The notes under the pieces were generated by a model. That model did no database searches and was not told the DNA's origin. It was given only the letters and a program-made list of their open reading frames with translations. A program made the position numbers and the translations under genes. From Reclinomonas americana ATCC 50394 (taxonomy: Eukaryota > Jakobida > Jakobea > Jakobida): a stretch of DNA of 64,000 nt. Positions 35,532 through 44,642 of the stretch are shown here, piece after piece; positions within the stretch are counted from its first letter, which is position 1, and the number at the start of each line of letters is the position of its first letter. The stretch covers positions 1,488,001 to 1,552,000 of the forward strand of contig PS015009.1 in the NCBI GenBank assembly GCA_048213135.1, written 5' to 3'.

Positions 35532-37073
35532 ATGAAAAATAATAGTAAAGTCTTACTGATAATTTTTTGGGGTTTGATGAAAACCGGCATTTCTTATGGG
35601 CAAATAACTCCTGCCGGGTTTGAGCAGTATATCCGGGGCTCCGGGAAAATGTTTAAGGAAGAGCTCCGGGAATTTTATTCAGTATTGTACTATCGCCCGG
35701 CCTGGACAAGAGAACAGGACCTGGGTAACCTGGCGCTGCTGTTAAGGAATATTCAGGATGCGAAAGATATTGCGCTTGAACCCGGGGACTATGACGGAGT
35801 TTTCATTGAATCGGTAATAAAACACAGGAAAGAATTAACGACAGCCGAAGACACCATGGCGGCGGAACTGATCATCAGCTCCGTTGCATTGCGCTTTTAT
35901 ACAGATCTGGCTTCAGGCAATACAAAACCGGCACTTAGCTATACCGGCTTTACTGAATCTGCTGACACCAGAATTATTGACAGCCTTACGAATTATATCA
36001 GGAAAGGGAAGCTGGATCAACTGGCTGCCACCCTGAGCCGTGGCATCTCCGAGATCCCGATCCTGCAGAATAAGTTGCGCTGGATTCTTCTTGTCATGAA
36101 AGATACCGGTTTCAGGGAAGTGACAAATCTTACAGTAAAATCTGCCAGAGATAGCAGGCTGCTATCGCTGAAACTATTTCAGCTGGGACTTTCTGATAGC
36201 GCGGAAAATGACCTGGCCGGCGCATCTTTAAAACAAGCGATCAAAAAAGCGCAGCAAATGTTTGGTCTGCTTGCCGATGGGGTATTAAGGAGCACACTTA
36301 TACAGGAGTTGAATGTGCCGCTTGCAACACGTGTTCAGCAACTTAATTGCAGCATCAATTATTATCGCTGGCTGAATAAGCAGGTGGGCAGCCAGGCTGT
36401 AGTGTCGGTAAATATACCAGCTGCCTATTTGAAAGTTTATCATCGGGACACCGTAATCCTGGAAATGAAAATAGTAGTGGGCAAGCCATCTACACCAACC
36501 CCAACGCTTAGCAGCATAATAACTGAAGTAATATTGTATCCTTATTGGCATGTGCCATTCAGTATCGCTACAAAAGAAATATTGCCATTGATTAAAAAAA
36601 ATCCGGCATATTTAAATACTGCAGGTTTTCAACTGCTGGACAAGAACGGAAAAATCATTTCGCCTTCGTCGGTTAACTGGAAATCCATAAACAGGTCTTA
36701 CTTCCCTTATACGATACGTCAAAGTACCGGTTGTGACAATGCGCTTGGATTATTGAAGCTTAATTTTTACAATCCTTTCGGAGTTTACCTGCACGATACA
36801 CCGAACAAATACTCCTTCTCATTGAATAAAAGATACTTCAGCCATGGATGTATGCGTATGGAAAAGCCCATGGAACTGGGCCATATGATCCTGGGAAATA
36901 ACAGTATCGCTATTGATACCCTTGAACAGAAAGGCTGCCTGCGCAATCAGTCTCCTGTGATAGTACCTGCCCTGAACTGCATACCTGTAGTTGTTTGGTA
37001 CAATCCTGCGGGTACAGATGCACAGGGGCGAGTACTTTTTTATGAAGATATTTATAAAAGGTTCAGGTGGTAA
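35532..37073 (+). CDS. Murein L,D-transpeptidase (YkuD) with scaffold domain
   Basis: Periplasmic peptidoglycan cross-linking enzyme, 513 residues with a signal peptide. The N-terminal L,D-transpeptidase scaffold domain (LREFYSVLYYRPAWTRE) is followed by a peptidoglycan-binding-like helical region and the YkuD catalytic domain. The active site is YFSHGCMRMEKP with nucleophile Cys440 and the histidine pattern HDTPNK upstream. It resembles YcbB/LdtD-type enzymes that strengthen the wall under stress, which fits the neighbours. Confidence 0.93.
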   Translation: MKNNSKVLLIIFWGLMKTGISYGQITPAGFEQYIRGSGKMFKEELREFYSVLYYRPAWTREQDLGNLALLLRNIQDAKDIALEPGDYDGVFIESVIKHRKELTTAEDTMAAELIISSVALRFYTDLASGNTKPALSYTGFTESADTRIIDSLTNYIRKGKLDQLAATLSRGISEIPILQNKLRWILLVMKDTGFREVTNLTVKSARDSRLLSLKLFQLGLSDSAENDLAGASLKQAIKKAQQMFGLLADGVLRSTLIQELNVPLATRVQQLNCSINYYRWLNKQVGSQAVVSVNIPAAYLKVYHRDTVILEMKIVVGKPSTPTPTLSSIITEVILYPYWHVPFSIATKEILPLIKKNPAYLNTAGFQLLDKNGKIISPSSVNWKSINRSYFPYTIRQSTGCDNALGLLKLNFYNPFGVYLHDTPNKYSFSLNKRYFSHGCMRMEKPMELGHMILGNNSIAIDTLEQKGCLRNQSPVIVPALNCIPVVVWYNPAGTDAQGRVLFYEDIYKRFRW

Positions 37074-37119
37074 TACCGGATCTCTTTACACTGAGGATTA
37101 GTATCCACGTCCAATAAGG

Positions 37120-38050
37120 TTATTGCATCTTTATGTCTTTCATTAGTTTGAGCGTGTCCTCCAGGGTACACAATTCCGTCCCGGGGTGCAAAGTCGCGGC
37201 AGTACCACAGGCAACACCATACTGCAGTGTTTCTTTAAGGCTCATATTACGGGACAAGCCCATTACGATACCGGCTACCATGCTGTCCCCTGCGCCAACG
37301 GTACTTATACACTTTACAGATGGGGGAATCACCCTGTGCGTCTCCGTTTTAGTTACCAGCAGGGCTCCGCTTTCACCCATAGACACTACGAGGATATCGC
37401 AATTCTTGCTCATAATGTAGTTTCTTGCAATCGATTCCACGGTACCTGGATTAATGTTCTCCATTCCTGTAAGTACGGATAACTCGCTAAGATTGGGTTT
37501 TAAAAGATACACACCGGCATCTGCGGCATGCTTAAGGGCTTCGCCTGAAGCATCGACAATGAGCTTTGCCTGCTTGCTTTTAGCAATACGGGCCAGTAAA
37601 GTATAAATGTTGTCCGGTACTCCCGGCGGAAGACTTCCGCTCGCAATAATAAACTCAGGATCATTTTGTTTAAGCACCGCATCAAGGCAGCCCTGCCACT
37701 CTTTTTCTTCCAGCTGGGTACCCGGCATTCCCAGGCGGTATTGTTTACCCGCCAATTCGTCAAAAACAATGATGTTTTCCCTGGTTTCGTTCCTGGTTTC
37801 AATGACGACTGATTCAACCAATTCCTTTTGCATGAGATGACAAAAGTGTTTACCGGTATAACCACCGGCTGGAAATATGGCTACCGGCTCGCCACCCAGT
37901 TTTTTTATAGCTCTTGCCACATTAATACCGCCACCCCCGGGTTCAAGCTTAGGTGTTGAACATTTCAGTTTTTTTTTCTGGGATTAGGCCCGGGACTGAC
38001 GTACTCTTGTCTATACAAGGGCTGAAAGTTATGGTGATGATCGGTCGCAT
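37120..38050 (-). CDS. pfkB: PfkB/1-phosphofructokinase-family hexose kinase, frameshifted in an A9 run
   Basis: Ribokinase-fold sugar kinase. The intact-looking frame 37920-37120 starts at a GTG inside the family motif: upstream in frame lies LEPGGGGIN, then VARAIKK. The missing N-terminus is present in another frame from ATG 38050 (MRPIITITFSPCIDKSTSV, the expected PfkB beginning). The two frames meet at nine A residues (T9 on plus, 37969-37977); eight would make one continuous gene. The ATG lies 1 base after the UspA stop, so the genes form an operon. The active-site GAGDSMVAG and ASGSLPPGVP motifs are intact. It may be a pseudogene, a slippage-expressed gene or a sequencing error. Confidence 0.82.
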
Positions 38051-38051
38051 C

Positions 38052-38867
38052 TTAGTGTAGTGTCATCACAGGAACATGACTATGAAGGATTAGCTGCTTG
38101 CTATGGCTTTTGAACATGATACGCTCCAGGAGATGATGAGGCTTGGGAAGTACGATCAGTAAGTCAATATTATGCTCATCAATACAATTAAGGATTGCTT
38201 CGCTGGTGTTATCAGACGAAATGAAATGGAACCTTGGGTTGAATTTTTTCAGTATATTTTCCAGCATCCCGGACTCAAAAACAGCTTCGGGATTGAGTGT
38301 ATCTTCTTTCCTGATATTGATTATGTGCAATTCTGCATTAAAGAAGGTCAGCAGCATTTTAACCCCTTCAACCGGTACAGTTTCGGCAACATTTTGCATG
38401 TCGCAGGCCAGCCCTATTTTCCTGATCCCACCGTATTTCGAACCAATAGGCACAGTTATTAATGGCCAGGCTAAATTTTTCATTGCGTTTATGGAGTGCC
38501 TGCCGTAGAGAAAGTGCTCGATCCCGGAGTTGCCATTGGCGCCCATTATCACAGCATATGGCTTCTGTTTTTCACATTCCATTTTTAATTCCTCGAAGAA
38601 GATCCCCATTCTTACCTCTGAGGCTATCTCTACTTTATTGAATGTTTTTGAACAAAGCTGGTCTTTTATCCTGCTCATTTCTGTGGCGGCAGCCTGTTCA
38701 AGCGCATCAAAATTTTCAACTGCAGGAACCTCTAAGTATGTAACCGGGATCTCAAACGTATGAAAAAGGAAAAGACGGGCATTAATGGCAAGAGCAAAGT
38801 CTGCTGCGTAATCTGCGGCACTAGCGGCGGCCTGGGAAAAGTCTGTGGCAAGAAGGATCGTTTTCAT
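38052..38867 (-). CDS. Universal stress protein, tandem UspA domains
   Basis: A 271-residue cytoplasmic protein with two UspA domains (about 1-140 and 150-271). The first has ILLATDFSQAAASAADYAADFA and the ATP-loop-like VIMGANGNSGIEHFLYGRHS. The second is shorter and ends with HSKQLILHSHVPVMTL. It is the first gene of a two-gene unit with the PfkB kinase, a pairing seen in anaerobic/stationary-phase regulons of other bacteria. Regulation is not visible. Confidence 0.92.
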   Translation of the reverse strand: MKTILLATDFSQAAASAADYAADFALAINARLFLFHTFEIPVTYLEVPAVENFDALEQAAATEMSRIKDQLCSKTFNKVEIASEVRMGIFFEELKMECEKQKPYAVIMGANGNSGIEHFLYGRHSINAMKNLAWPLITVPIGSKYGGIRKIGLACDMQNVAETVPVEGVKMLLTFFNAELHIINIRKEDTLNPEAVFESGMLENILKKFNPRFHFISSDNTSEAILNCIDEHNIDLLIVLPKPHHLLERIMFKSHSKQLILHSHVPVMTLH

Positions 38868-39076
38868 CAGAAAATAGTATAAATGATGACGCTGTAATTT
38901 TTGACTAAATTAGACGTATCGGAGAAACCGGGAAATGACAGGGGTCACCCGTCCGGCTGATTTTAAACAACTGCTTCAAACGGGCAGGTTTTATCTGCCA
39001 GATCCGTTCATTGCCTGCGGAAAATGCTCCGGGCCTGGTTGCTGTCGTTAGTAGGATTATAAATAATATTGTACGA

Positions 39077-39499
39077 TCAATGATCAATCTGGTATTCTTT
39101 GCCTGGTGAGGCCTTTATAATGCCGGCCAGCCCAACTATGATTAGTGCAATGCCCATACACCCAAGAATGGCATGGAAGTAGGAAAATGTCCTTATCAAT
39201 ATGATTTGTACGATGATCCAGCCTGTAAGAACAACTCCCTGCAACAGGACAAAAAAAGAATTGCGGTTTGTGTTAAAAAGGACTGCCAGCAGGGTGATTA
39301 TGCCAAATAGACCGTTAAAAATAAAAAGCACCAGGCCCGGAATAAAGAAATCGGTAAAACCGGAATGCTGAAGTAAAGTTATTGATAATCCCAGGCTGCT
39401 TCCGTCGGGGTATATTGTAAGGTTATAACCTCCGTATAATGCTCCAATAGTGTTAAAGAGCAATAATGACAGCGTAAAGATTTTCAAAGCTGGTTTCAT
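39077..39499 (-). CDS. Small integral membrane protein of unknown function
   Basis: A 140-residue protein with four predicted transmembrane helices (LKIFTLSLLLFNTIGALYGG; FFIPGLVLFIFNGLFGIITLL; SFFVLLQGVVLTGWIIVQIIL; FHAILGCMGIALIIVGLAGII). The start overlaps the upstream gene's stop by 4 bases, so the two are co-translated. No family recognised. Confidence 0.7.
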   Translation of the reverse strand: MKPALKIFTLSLLLFNTIGALYGGYNLTIYPDGSSLGLSITLLQHSGFTDFFIPGLVLFIFNGLFGIITLLAVLFNTNRNSFFVLLQGVVLTGWIIVQIILIRTFSYFHAILGCMGIALIIVGLAGIIKASPGKEYQIDH

Positions 39500-40296
39500 G
39501 GGCTTGATTTAAGAGTCTTTAAAAATGACTGCAGTAAAAACACACTCACTAATGTAAACGGTATCATCAGGTATATTGCACGAAGACTATTTGCCAATCC
39601 TTTTATTGTTAAAATAACCTGGAGAAAAATAATGGTGAAGTCCATAAAAATAAAAAACACAAGCAACACGGGAGCAAGTATAATGCCGGCCCGTTTCTTT
39701 TTCAGCAGCAAAATGCCAGTAGTAATTATTGCAGGCAATACTATAGAGAGATCGAGGACCTGCACCCCGTTTGTGAACAGCCCGCTTTCCACGAGGCTAT
39801 GAGGTGTGGTGTTTTTCCAGGTTGCCGGGATAATTTCTGACAGCCACACCAGGCAGAACAATAACCCGGTAATGATAAAATAGATTCCTGTATAAAAACG
39901 AACAGTATTGCGAGGCTGGATAAAGCTCTGCCGCCATGAATCAATGATAAAGTAAATAAAGCCGTAAAAGGAGAAGCAGAGGCAGAGACAATAAACAATG
40001 AAAAGCCTGTTAAAGTGAATATCGAAGCAATAAATCGTGAAAGTATAAGCCACATACAACATACATCCGCCCCACATGACTGTAGCCGGCCGGTTGCGCT
40101 TTTGAGCCAGCCAGGCGCTGATGCCTATACACGGAGTCAGTACAAACAGGTTTATGATGTCCTGCCCGGTACTTTGTACCTGCCAGTTGATTTTTTCCGC
40201 GGCATAGAATGACGGGATAAGAAAACCGGAAATGCTGGCTATTGGTAATAAAATGAGAAGCAGGGCTGAAAACAATGGGATGATCTTGTTCTGCAT
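39496..40296 (-). CDS. Polytopic membrane protein of unknown function
   Basis: A 266-residue protein from ATG 40296 (MQNKIIPLFSALLLIL) with about seven hydrophobic segments. The open frame reaches 40365 but the extra 23 residues lack conservation signs and run towards the divergent OsmC gene. It is coupled to the small membrane protein downstream by an ATGA overlap. Not recognised as a known family. Confidence 0.7.
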   Translation of the reverse strand: MQNKIIPLFSALLLILLPIASISGFLIPSFYAAEKINWQVQSTGQDIINLFVLTPCIGISAWLAQKRNRPATVMWGGCMLYVAYTFTIYCFDIHFNRLFIVYCLCLCFSFYGFIYFIIDSWRQSFIQPRNTVRFYTGIYFIITGLLFCLVWLSEIIPATWKNTTPHSLVESGLFTNGVQVLDLSIVLPAIITTGILLLKKKRAGIILAPVLLVFFIFMDFTIIFLQVILTIKGLANSLRAIYLMIPFTLVSVFLLQSFLKTLKSSP

Positions 40297-40439
40297 GTTT
40301 TTTAAGACTGGTAAATATTGACAAAGCAAAAAGATGTGCGTTTGCCTGCTGATGAGAAAGATCATAACGCCGGTTGATCCTGATCAGTGCATATCGTTGC
40401 CGTTGAAACTAAATTTGCAGTATCAAAATCAAAAAGACA

Positions 40440-40907
40440 ATGCCTGAAATAGAAAAGCACAAGTATTCGTTTAGTGTTCAGTTGAACTGGCAGGGCGATC
40501 ACAAAGGTATATTGACAGCACTTGATGTGAGTGATTGTATACATGTTGCCACGCCTCCTGCATTTGCGGGTGATGCAGGGTATGTCTGGAGCCCGGAACA
40601 TTTGTTTTTAGGTGCGTTGAATAGTTGCTTTATGACAACATTTTTAGCTATTGCGGAAAAAAGAAGAGTCGCGTTTTCTCATTTTGAATGCAATACGACC
40701 GGAGAGATCGAACTCTCAGCGGGGCATTTAGTATTTACAAAAATTGACGTGTTCCCTAAAGTATTTGTAAAAAGTGAGGAGCAAAAGCCGTTACTTGAGG
40801 AGGTGTTATTAAAAGCAGGGAAGCATTGCATTGTCGCTAATTCTATAAAAACCGAAGTCAATCACCACGGAGAAGTACTGATAGAGAAACAGCACATTAT
40901 CTTATAA
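40440..40907 (+). CDS. OsmC-family protein
   Basis: A 155-residue OsmC/Ohr fold protein. The family's redox cysteines appear in ALNSCFMTTFLAIAEKRR and in AGKHCIVANSIKTEVN near the C-terminus. Such proteins reduce organic hydroperoxides, which fits the stress cluster. Transcribed divergently from the membrane-protein pair. Confidence 0.9.
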   Translation: MPEIEKHKYSFSVQLNWQGDHKGILTALDVSDCIHVATPPAFAGDAGYVWSPEHLFLGALNSCFMTTFLAIAEKRRVAFSHFECNTTGEIELSAGHLVFTKIDVFPKVFVKSEEQKPLLEEVLLKAGKHCIVANSIKTEVNHHGEVLIEKQHIIL

Positions 40908-40927
40908 TAGTTAAAATAAAAAAGTAT

Positions 40928-41308
40928 ATGCAAACTACGAGTGTAAGTAATATGGGGAATGACCATATTGAATGGAAAAGTAACCTTGGCTTCTGCCAGG
41001 ATGAACTAAAAATTTTTAAAGAGCGCCTTGATGAAGTTGCCGGGAAAAATACCGGCAAAGAAATCATGCAAATGGTGGAACACTTTCAAAATCAATTCCT
41101 GATACATTCAGAAGCCATCGATATTTTACTGCACGATATCAATGAGAACCTGGCACTGGCGGCCTCTGAGGCTGAACAAAGAGCAGGACATATTAGTAAA
41201 GATAAAATCAGTGTACATCACAGCATAGGGGAAAGAGTAGAAAACGAAATGCAGATTTTTAAAGACCTGAAAGGAACCTTTACTGCCTTTTTAAGCAAGG
41301 TGATGTAG
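40928..41308 (+). CDS. Conserved helical hypothetical protein
   Basis: A 126-residue, all-helical, acidic protein without signal peptide (ELKIFKERLDEVAGKNTGKEIMQMVEHFQNQFLIH). It lies 20 bases after the OsmC gene and is probably cotranscribed with it. Its sequence resembles two-helix hairpins but I recognise no family. Function unknown. Confidence 0.65.
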   Translation: MQTTSVSNMGNDHIEWKSNLGFCQDELKIFKERLDEVAGKNTGKEIMQMVEHFQNQFLIHSEAIDILLHDINENLALAASEAEQRAGHISKDKISVHHSIGERVENEMQIFKDLKGTFTAFLSKVM

Positions 41309-41399
41309 CTACGGAAAGATTGTGCTGAGGGATAAGGGGAGGGTCTGAAATGCGTAAGATCATATGTCTCTGGATAGACTAATTCCGGTTTCAGTGACT

Positions 41400-41636
41400 T
41401 CATTTAAATACGGACGATACTTTAAATAAACAAATCACGAAGGATGTCGTCAAATATCTTGCGGTTGAAAACTCCGTCTTCAAACTTAGTTGCAACTCTT
41501 CCTTCCTCGATGTCATTTCCTGCTGTGCCTGTTCGGTTTTTTGCCCCCACTGGGTGCGGCCGGCCGATTTGCCCAGCAGCCAGCCAATAAGGGCGCCGAC
41601 GGCCAGCCCTGCGATGAGGTATAAGATCATGTCCAT
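41400..41636 (-). CDS. Short membrane-anchored protein, possibly a truncated RmuC remnant
   Basis: Starts with MDMILYLIAGLAVGALIGWLL, a single N-terminal helix, followed by a KTEQAQQEMTSRKEELQLSL coiled-coil start, the beginning expected of RmuC. After about 50 residues the sequence becomes unrelated and stops, and no RmuC catalytic part follows. Probably a decayed or truncated gene. Start chosen at the second Met of the frame. Confidence 0.4.
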   Translation of the reverse strand: MDMILYLIAGLAVGALIGWLLGKSAGRTQWGQKTEQAQQEMTSRKEELQLSLKTEFSTARYLTTSFVICLFKVSSVFK

Positions 41637-41788
41637 AATAGTTGTATTGATAAACAAAGGCCTCCTTTACAGAAGACCTCTATTAGGTGCGTGCAAAATT
41701 AAATGTACTACAAGTTTTGCAGCGGTCTTGCTACAATTTGCTTTAGCTGATGTACAAATCGCGGTTGCGTTGTTGTTATGTAAACCGC

Positions 41789-42124
41789 TTATGCCAGGTC
41801 ATCCACAGCAGCGTTTGGCGCATCGTTTTTTACAGCAGCTATGCCGTTCTCTCTTGCTGCTGGCGATGTATAGCCTTCACTTCTTCCAATAATTTCGCCA
41901 TTACCGGCCTTCAGGTTAAACCGATAGTTATTGGTTTCATCCTTGCGTTCGTACCGGTTGTCGTTGGGCGCATTTTCCTTTACAGAGTCAATACCATTGC
42001 GGCACGATTGTTTTGTGGTGTAACCTTCGCTGCCTAAAATAATTTTGCCATTGCCGGCTTTTAAGCGGAAATAGTATTGTGCGTTGGCGCTGCTTTTAAA
42101 TAGCTCGAATACAGGATTGCTCAT
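41789..42124 (-). CDS. YegP-type protein (two DUF1508 repeats)
   Basis: A 111-residue protein made of two tandem DUF1508 units: YYFRLKAGNGKIILGSEGYTTKQSC and NYRFNLKAGNGEIIGRSEGYTSPAA, each ending in GI.(S/A)VK.(N/D)AP. This is the standard YegP layout. Role unknown in general. Confidence 0.92.
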   Translation of the reverse strand: MSNPVFELFKSSANAQYYFRLKAGNGKIILGSEGYTTKQSCRNGIDSVKENAPNDNRYERKDETNNYRFNLKAGNGEIIGRSEGYTSPAARENGIAAVKNDAPNAAVDDLA

Positions 42125-42148
42125 AATCGCTTTTTAAATAAAATAGAA

Positions 42149-42355
42149 TTACTGTTTATGACAACTGGTGCTGCAAATTTCGCAACCGTCCACATCATCA
42201 TAATGTTTTTCTGCTTCTTTTACTGCATCCTTACAGTTGGAAAACTCACCTAAATACTTCCTGTTTTCCGAATCGGGGAGATAGCGGCAGTCTTCATGAT
42301 GCACTTCATGGTCGCCATTGCTTTGGGCTTTTTTGTTTACATAATACTTTTTCAT
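42149..42355 (-). CDS. Small Cys-rich hypothetical protein
   Basis: A 68-residue hydrophilic protein with cysteines at HHEDCRYLP, FSNCKDAV and the terminal GCEICSTSCHKQ, a pattern suggesting metal binding. The central VHHEDCRYLPDSEN resembles short phylum-specific proteins. It lies 24 bases before the yegP-like gene in the same direction. A TACGG/CCGTA inverted repeat lies 52 bases upstream of its start. Confidence 0.65.
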   Translation of the reverse strand: MKKYYVNKKAQSNGDHEVHHEDCRYLPDSENRKYLGEFSNCKDAVKEAEKHYDDVDGCEICSTSCHKQ

Positions 42356-42406
42356 ATTGATATATTTTTATTGGTTTCGAAAATAACGCTTGCCTCACAG
42401 CCTGCT

Positions 42407-42421
42407 TTACGGTAAACCGTA
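42407..42421. promoter_or_regulatory. Candidate operator A, TACGGT-AA-ACCGTA
   Basis: Inverted repeat with 6-bp arms, between the 68-aa minus-strand gene and the ORF6N remnant. Shares TACGG-N4-CCGTA with sites at 44095 and 56612. Confidence 0.5.
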
Positions 42422-42559
42422 CAACCAACAGCCATTCGCCCAATAATTTTTGTAACTTAAATCGTCATTTCCCTATGGCCCAGGATACCAAAACTGATTA
42501 CACCATTGGAGAAGTTGATGGAGAAATAATGTTGCATAACTTAACACCTAACTATCAAA

Positions 42560-42763
42560 ATGGCGAAGAAAGAACTGCAGGCCCTGGTAGCAGAGCAAAA
42601 GATACTCAACCGCATATATGTTATTCGCAGGCAAAAAGTAATGCTTGACCGTGACCTTGCCGAAATGTATGGCGTGGAAACAAAAGTGTTTAACCAAAGT
42701 GTAAAAAGAAACCTTGAACGTTTTCCCAAAGATTTTATGTTTGCCCTTACTGAAAAAGAATAG
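42560..42763 (+). pseudogene. ORF6N-domain protein remnant
   Basis: The 67 residues match the start of the ORF6N DNA-binding domain (IYVIRRQKVMLDRDLAEMYGVETKVFNQSVKRN, then FPKDFMFALTEKE). A TAG at 42761 interrupts it. The same frame continues with ENLRSQFATSSW, the expected next segment, then drifts into unrelated sequence and stops near 42856. It is a broken mobile-element or phage-type gene. Confidence 0.75.
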
Positions 42764-42851
42764 GAAAACTTGAGGTCGCAATTTGCGACCTCAAGTTGGG
42801 TTAGTATTATTCACCCCAGCTTTCGGGAGACCGTTTTCGCTTCTTTACCGC

Positions 42852-44006
42852 TTAAATAGGCCGCAATGCTTTAATGGTATGTTGATAGCTCAAAAAGGCC
42901 TCGGCAAAAGCCTCGGCAAATTCATAGTTGCTGAATTCATATTCTTCGTTAAGCCCCGTGGAGGTTTGCAAAGCAATGTTGCCATAGCGAACGATGGGTA
43001 TTTCGTAATTGTCTTTAAAGCGCTTATCGGGGGTTCCATTCTTATTTACCTTAGCCCACGTGCGGTCTATAATTTTGCTATCGGCAGGTACGGTGCCCGT
43101 TTCAATAAAGCGTGCGGGGGTAAACCTAAACTGCAATTCGTTTAGCCCTATAATAGCAAACTTTTCCTTTGAAGAATAAACGATAATAAAGTTGGGGTAA
43201 AAGTAAATATCGGCCCCATTGCCATTTTGAAAATACAACGGGTTAAAATTTGCTTTAATGTCTGGTATCTCTTTCAACTGAAGATGAACCTCTTTCTTGC
43301 TTACCACTACCGACGCGGCTGACCGGGTAACCACCCTGTTTTGATCGTAAGCGCTTGTTACATCCCAGGTTTTATGGGAGGAACACAGCTTTTTAAAAGA
43401 TTCCACCACGCTGGTATAGCCCTTTAGCAAGTCGTCTTCAAATATAAAGTCGAGCTGTACGGCGCTGTTTTCCATTTGCTCCTGTATTTGGCCGATGGCT
43501 TCTTTTTGGTTAGAGATGTCTTCCTTTATTTTTTGCGCAATGGATCTTTTAATAATGCCGTACAGCAATACATAGCTAACGGTAAGCCGGTTTTTTGACC
43601 TGGCCAGCGATTTTTTTACGTCATGCAGGTCCGTTGCCAGTGTAAGGCGCTGATCGTGTGCGGTAAGAATGGTTTCCTTTACGCCCTGCATATCCTGCGA
43701 GGTTATCTGCTGCGGGTCTGCACTAAAGATATTGTCTGCCGGTAGTGCGGGGTTATACACAGGCAGGGCTTCCGGTTCATCATCGTGTACGGGAACAGCG
43801 CCCGGCGCAGACGGTTTGGTACTGCCGCCCAGCTTTTGACGGCTGTAGATACCCAGGCCCGGGATGCCAGCGTTGAGATAGGTGCCATTTTTACCCATCG
43901 TTATGCTTGCGCCCTTTACACCTATGGAAGTGCTGATGCCGATTTTGCTAAAATTTAAATGTACGCCCGGGATTATTTTTATCCGCCGCCTGTAGCTCCA
44001 TGCCAT
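42852..44006 (-). CDS. DUF4236-domain protein
   Basis: A 384-residue protein. The N-terminal DUF4236 domain (RRRIKIIPGVHLNFSKIGISTSIGVKGA, GLGIYSRQKL) occupies residues 1-60. A Pro/Ala linker, a helical central region and a C-terminal alpha/beta region (DIYFYPNFIIVYSSKEKFAIIGL) follow. DUF4236 proteins are common near mobile and defence genes but no function is established. Divergent from an XRE regulator, with candidate operator B between them. Confidence 0.8.
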   Translation of the reverse strand: MAWSYRRRIKIIPGVHLNFSKIGISTSIGVKGASITMGKNGTYLNAGIPGLGIYSRQKLGGSTKPSAPGAVPVHDDEPEALPVYNPALPADNIFSADPQQITSQDMQGVKETILTAHDQRLTLATDLHDVKKSLARSKNRLTVSYVLLYGIIKRSIAQKIKEDISNQKEAIGQIQEQMENSAVQLDFIFEDDLLKGYTSVVESFKKLCSSHKTWDVTSAYDQNRVVTRSAASVVVSKKEVHLQLKEIPDIKANFNPLYFQNGNGADIYFYPNFIIVYSSKEKFAIIGLNELQFRFTPARFIETGTVPADSKIIDRTWAKVNKNGTPDKRFKDNYEIPIVRYGNIALQTSTGLNEEYEFSNYEFAEAFAEAFLSYQHTIKALRPI

Positions 44007-44094
44007 AAGTTGAATTTTTTAAGTTGACGGCCGATTAACTATGTATTGCCATAGCGGCCGGGGCTAAAAATAGTAGCAGCCGGGTGTAAACAAT

Positions 44095-44108
44095 TACGGG
44101 AAACCGTA
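44095..44108. promoter_or_regulatory. Candidate operator B, TACGG-GAAA-CCGTA
   Basis: Inverted repeat with 5-bp arms in the divergent intergenic region, 89 bases from the DUF4236 start and 105 bases from the XRE start. Confidence 0.5.
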
Positions 44109-44212
44109 TGCCGGCCAAAGCCATTTACTTACTTGCTATATAGTAATTTGACAAGTACATTTACCAGATATTTGTGTAACTTTCCTTTCCACCAAAACAT
44201 AAAATTTTTCCT

Positions 44213-44632
44213 ATGACGCATACTACCAAAGCTGACCGAAAAGTGCATGAAGGCCGCAACATAAAACGCTTCCGCGAAATGCTGGGCATAAAGCAGGATG
44301 CCCTGGCCATAGAGCTGGGCGACGACTGGAACCAGCAAAAAGTTTCTTTGCTTGAGCAAAAAGAAACCATTGATGCCTCGCTGCTGCAACAAATTTCCGC
44401 GGCATTAAAAATACCGGTGGAGGCGATACAGAATTTTGATGAAGAGCAGGCGGTGAATGTGATTGCAAGCACGTTCAATGACAATGCTCAGGTAGGCGCT
44501 GTAATCAATAATTATAACCCTGTTGACGCAGTTTTAAAACTTCATGAAGAGAAGATGGCGCTGTATGAAAGGATGTTGAAGGAGAAGGAGGAGGTGATGG
44601 TGAGGTTGGAGAGATTAATTGAGAAAAGGTAA
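44213..44632 (+). CDS. XRE-family helix-turn-helix regulator
   Basis: A 139-residue regulator. The HTH lies at about 15-70 (NIKRFREMLGIKQDALAIELGDDWNQQKVSLLE). The C-terminal 30 residues form a coiled coil (KLHEEKMALYERMLKEKEE), probably for dimerisation. It heads the operon leading into the 246-aa gene (ORFs touch) and the ABC-3C genes, and could control them or the divergent DUF4236 gene. Target unknown. Confidence 0.85.
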   Translation: MTHTTKADRKVHEGRNIKRFREMLGIKQDALAIELGDDWNQQKVSLLEQKETIDASLLQQISAALKIPVEAIQNFDEEQAVNVIASTFNDNAQVGAVINNYNPVDAVLKLHEEKMALYERMLKEKEEVMVRLERLIEKR

Positions 44633-44642
44633 AGAGATATTT

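Noticed and set aside
42475-42648. 57-codon frame beginning MAQDTKTDYTIGEVDGE
   Set aside because: It overlaps the ORF6N remnant in another frame; too short and unsupported to call, though the first 30 residues look protein-like.
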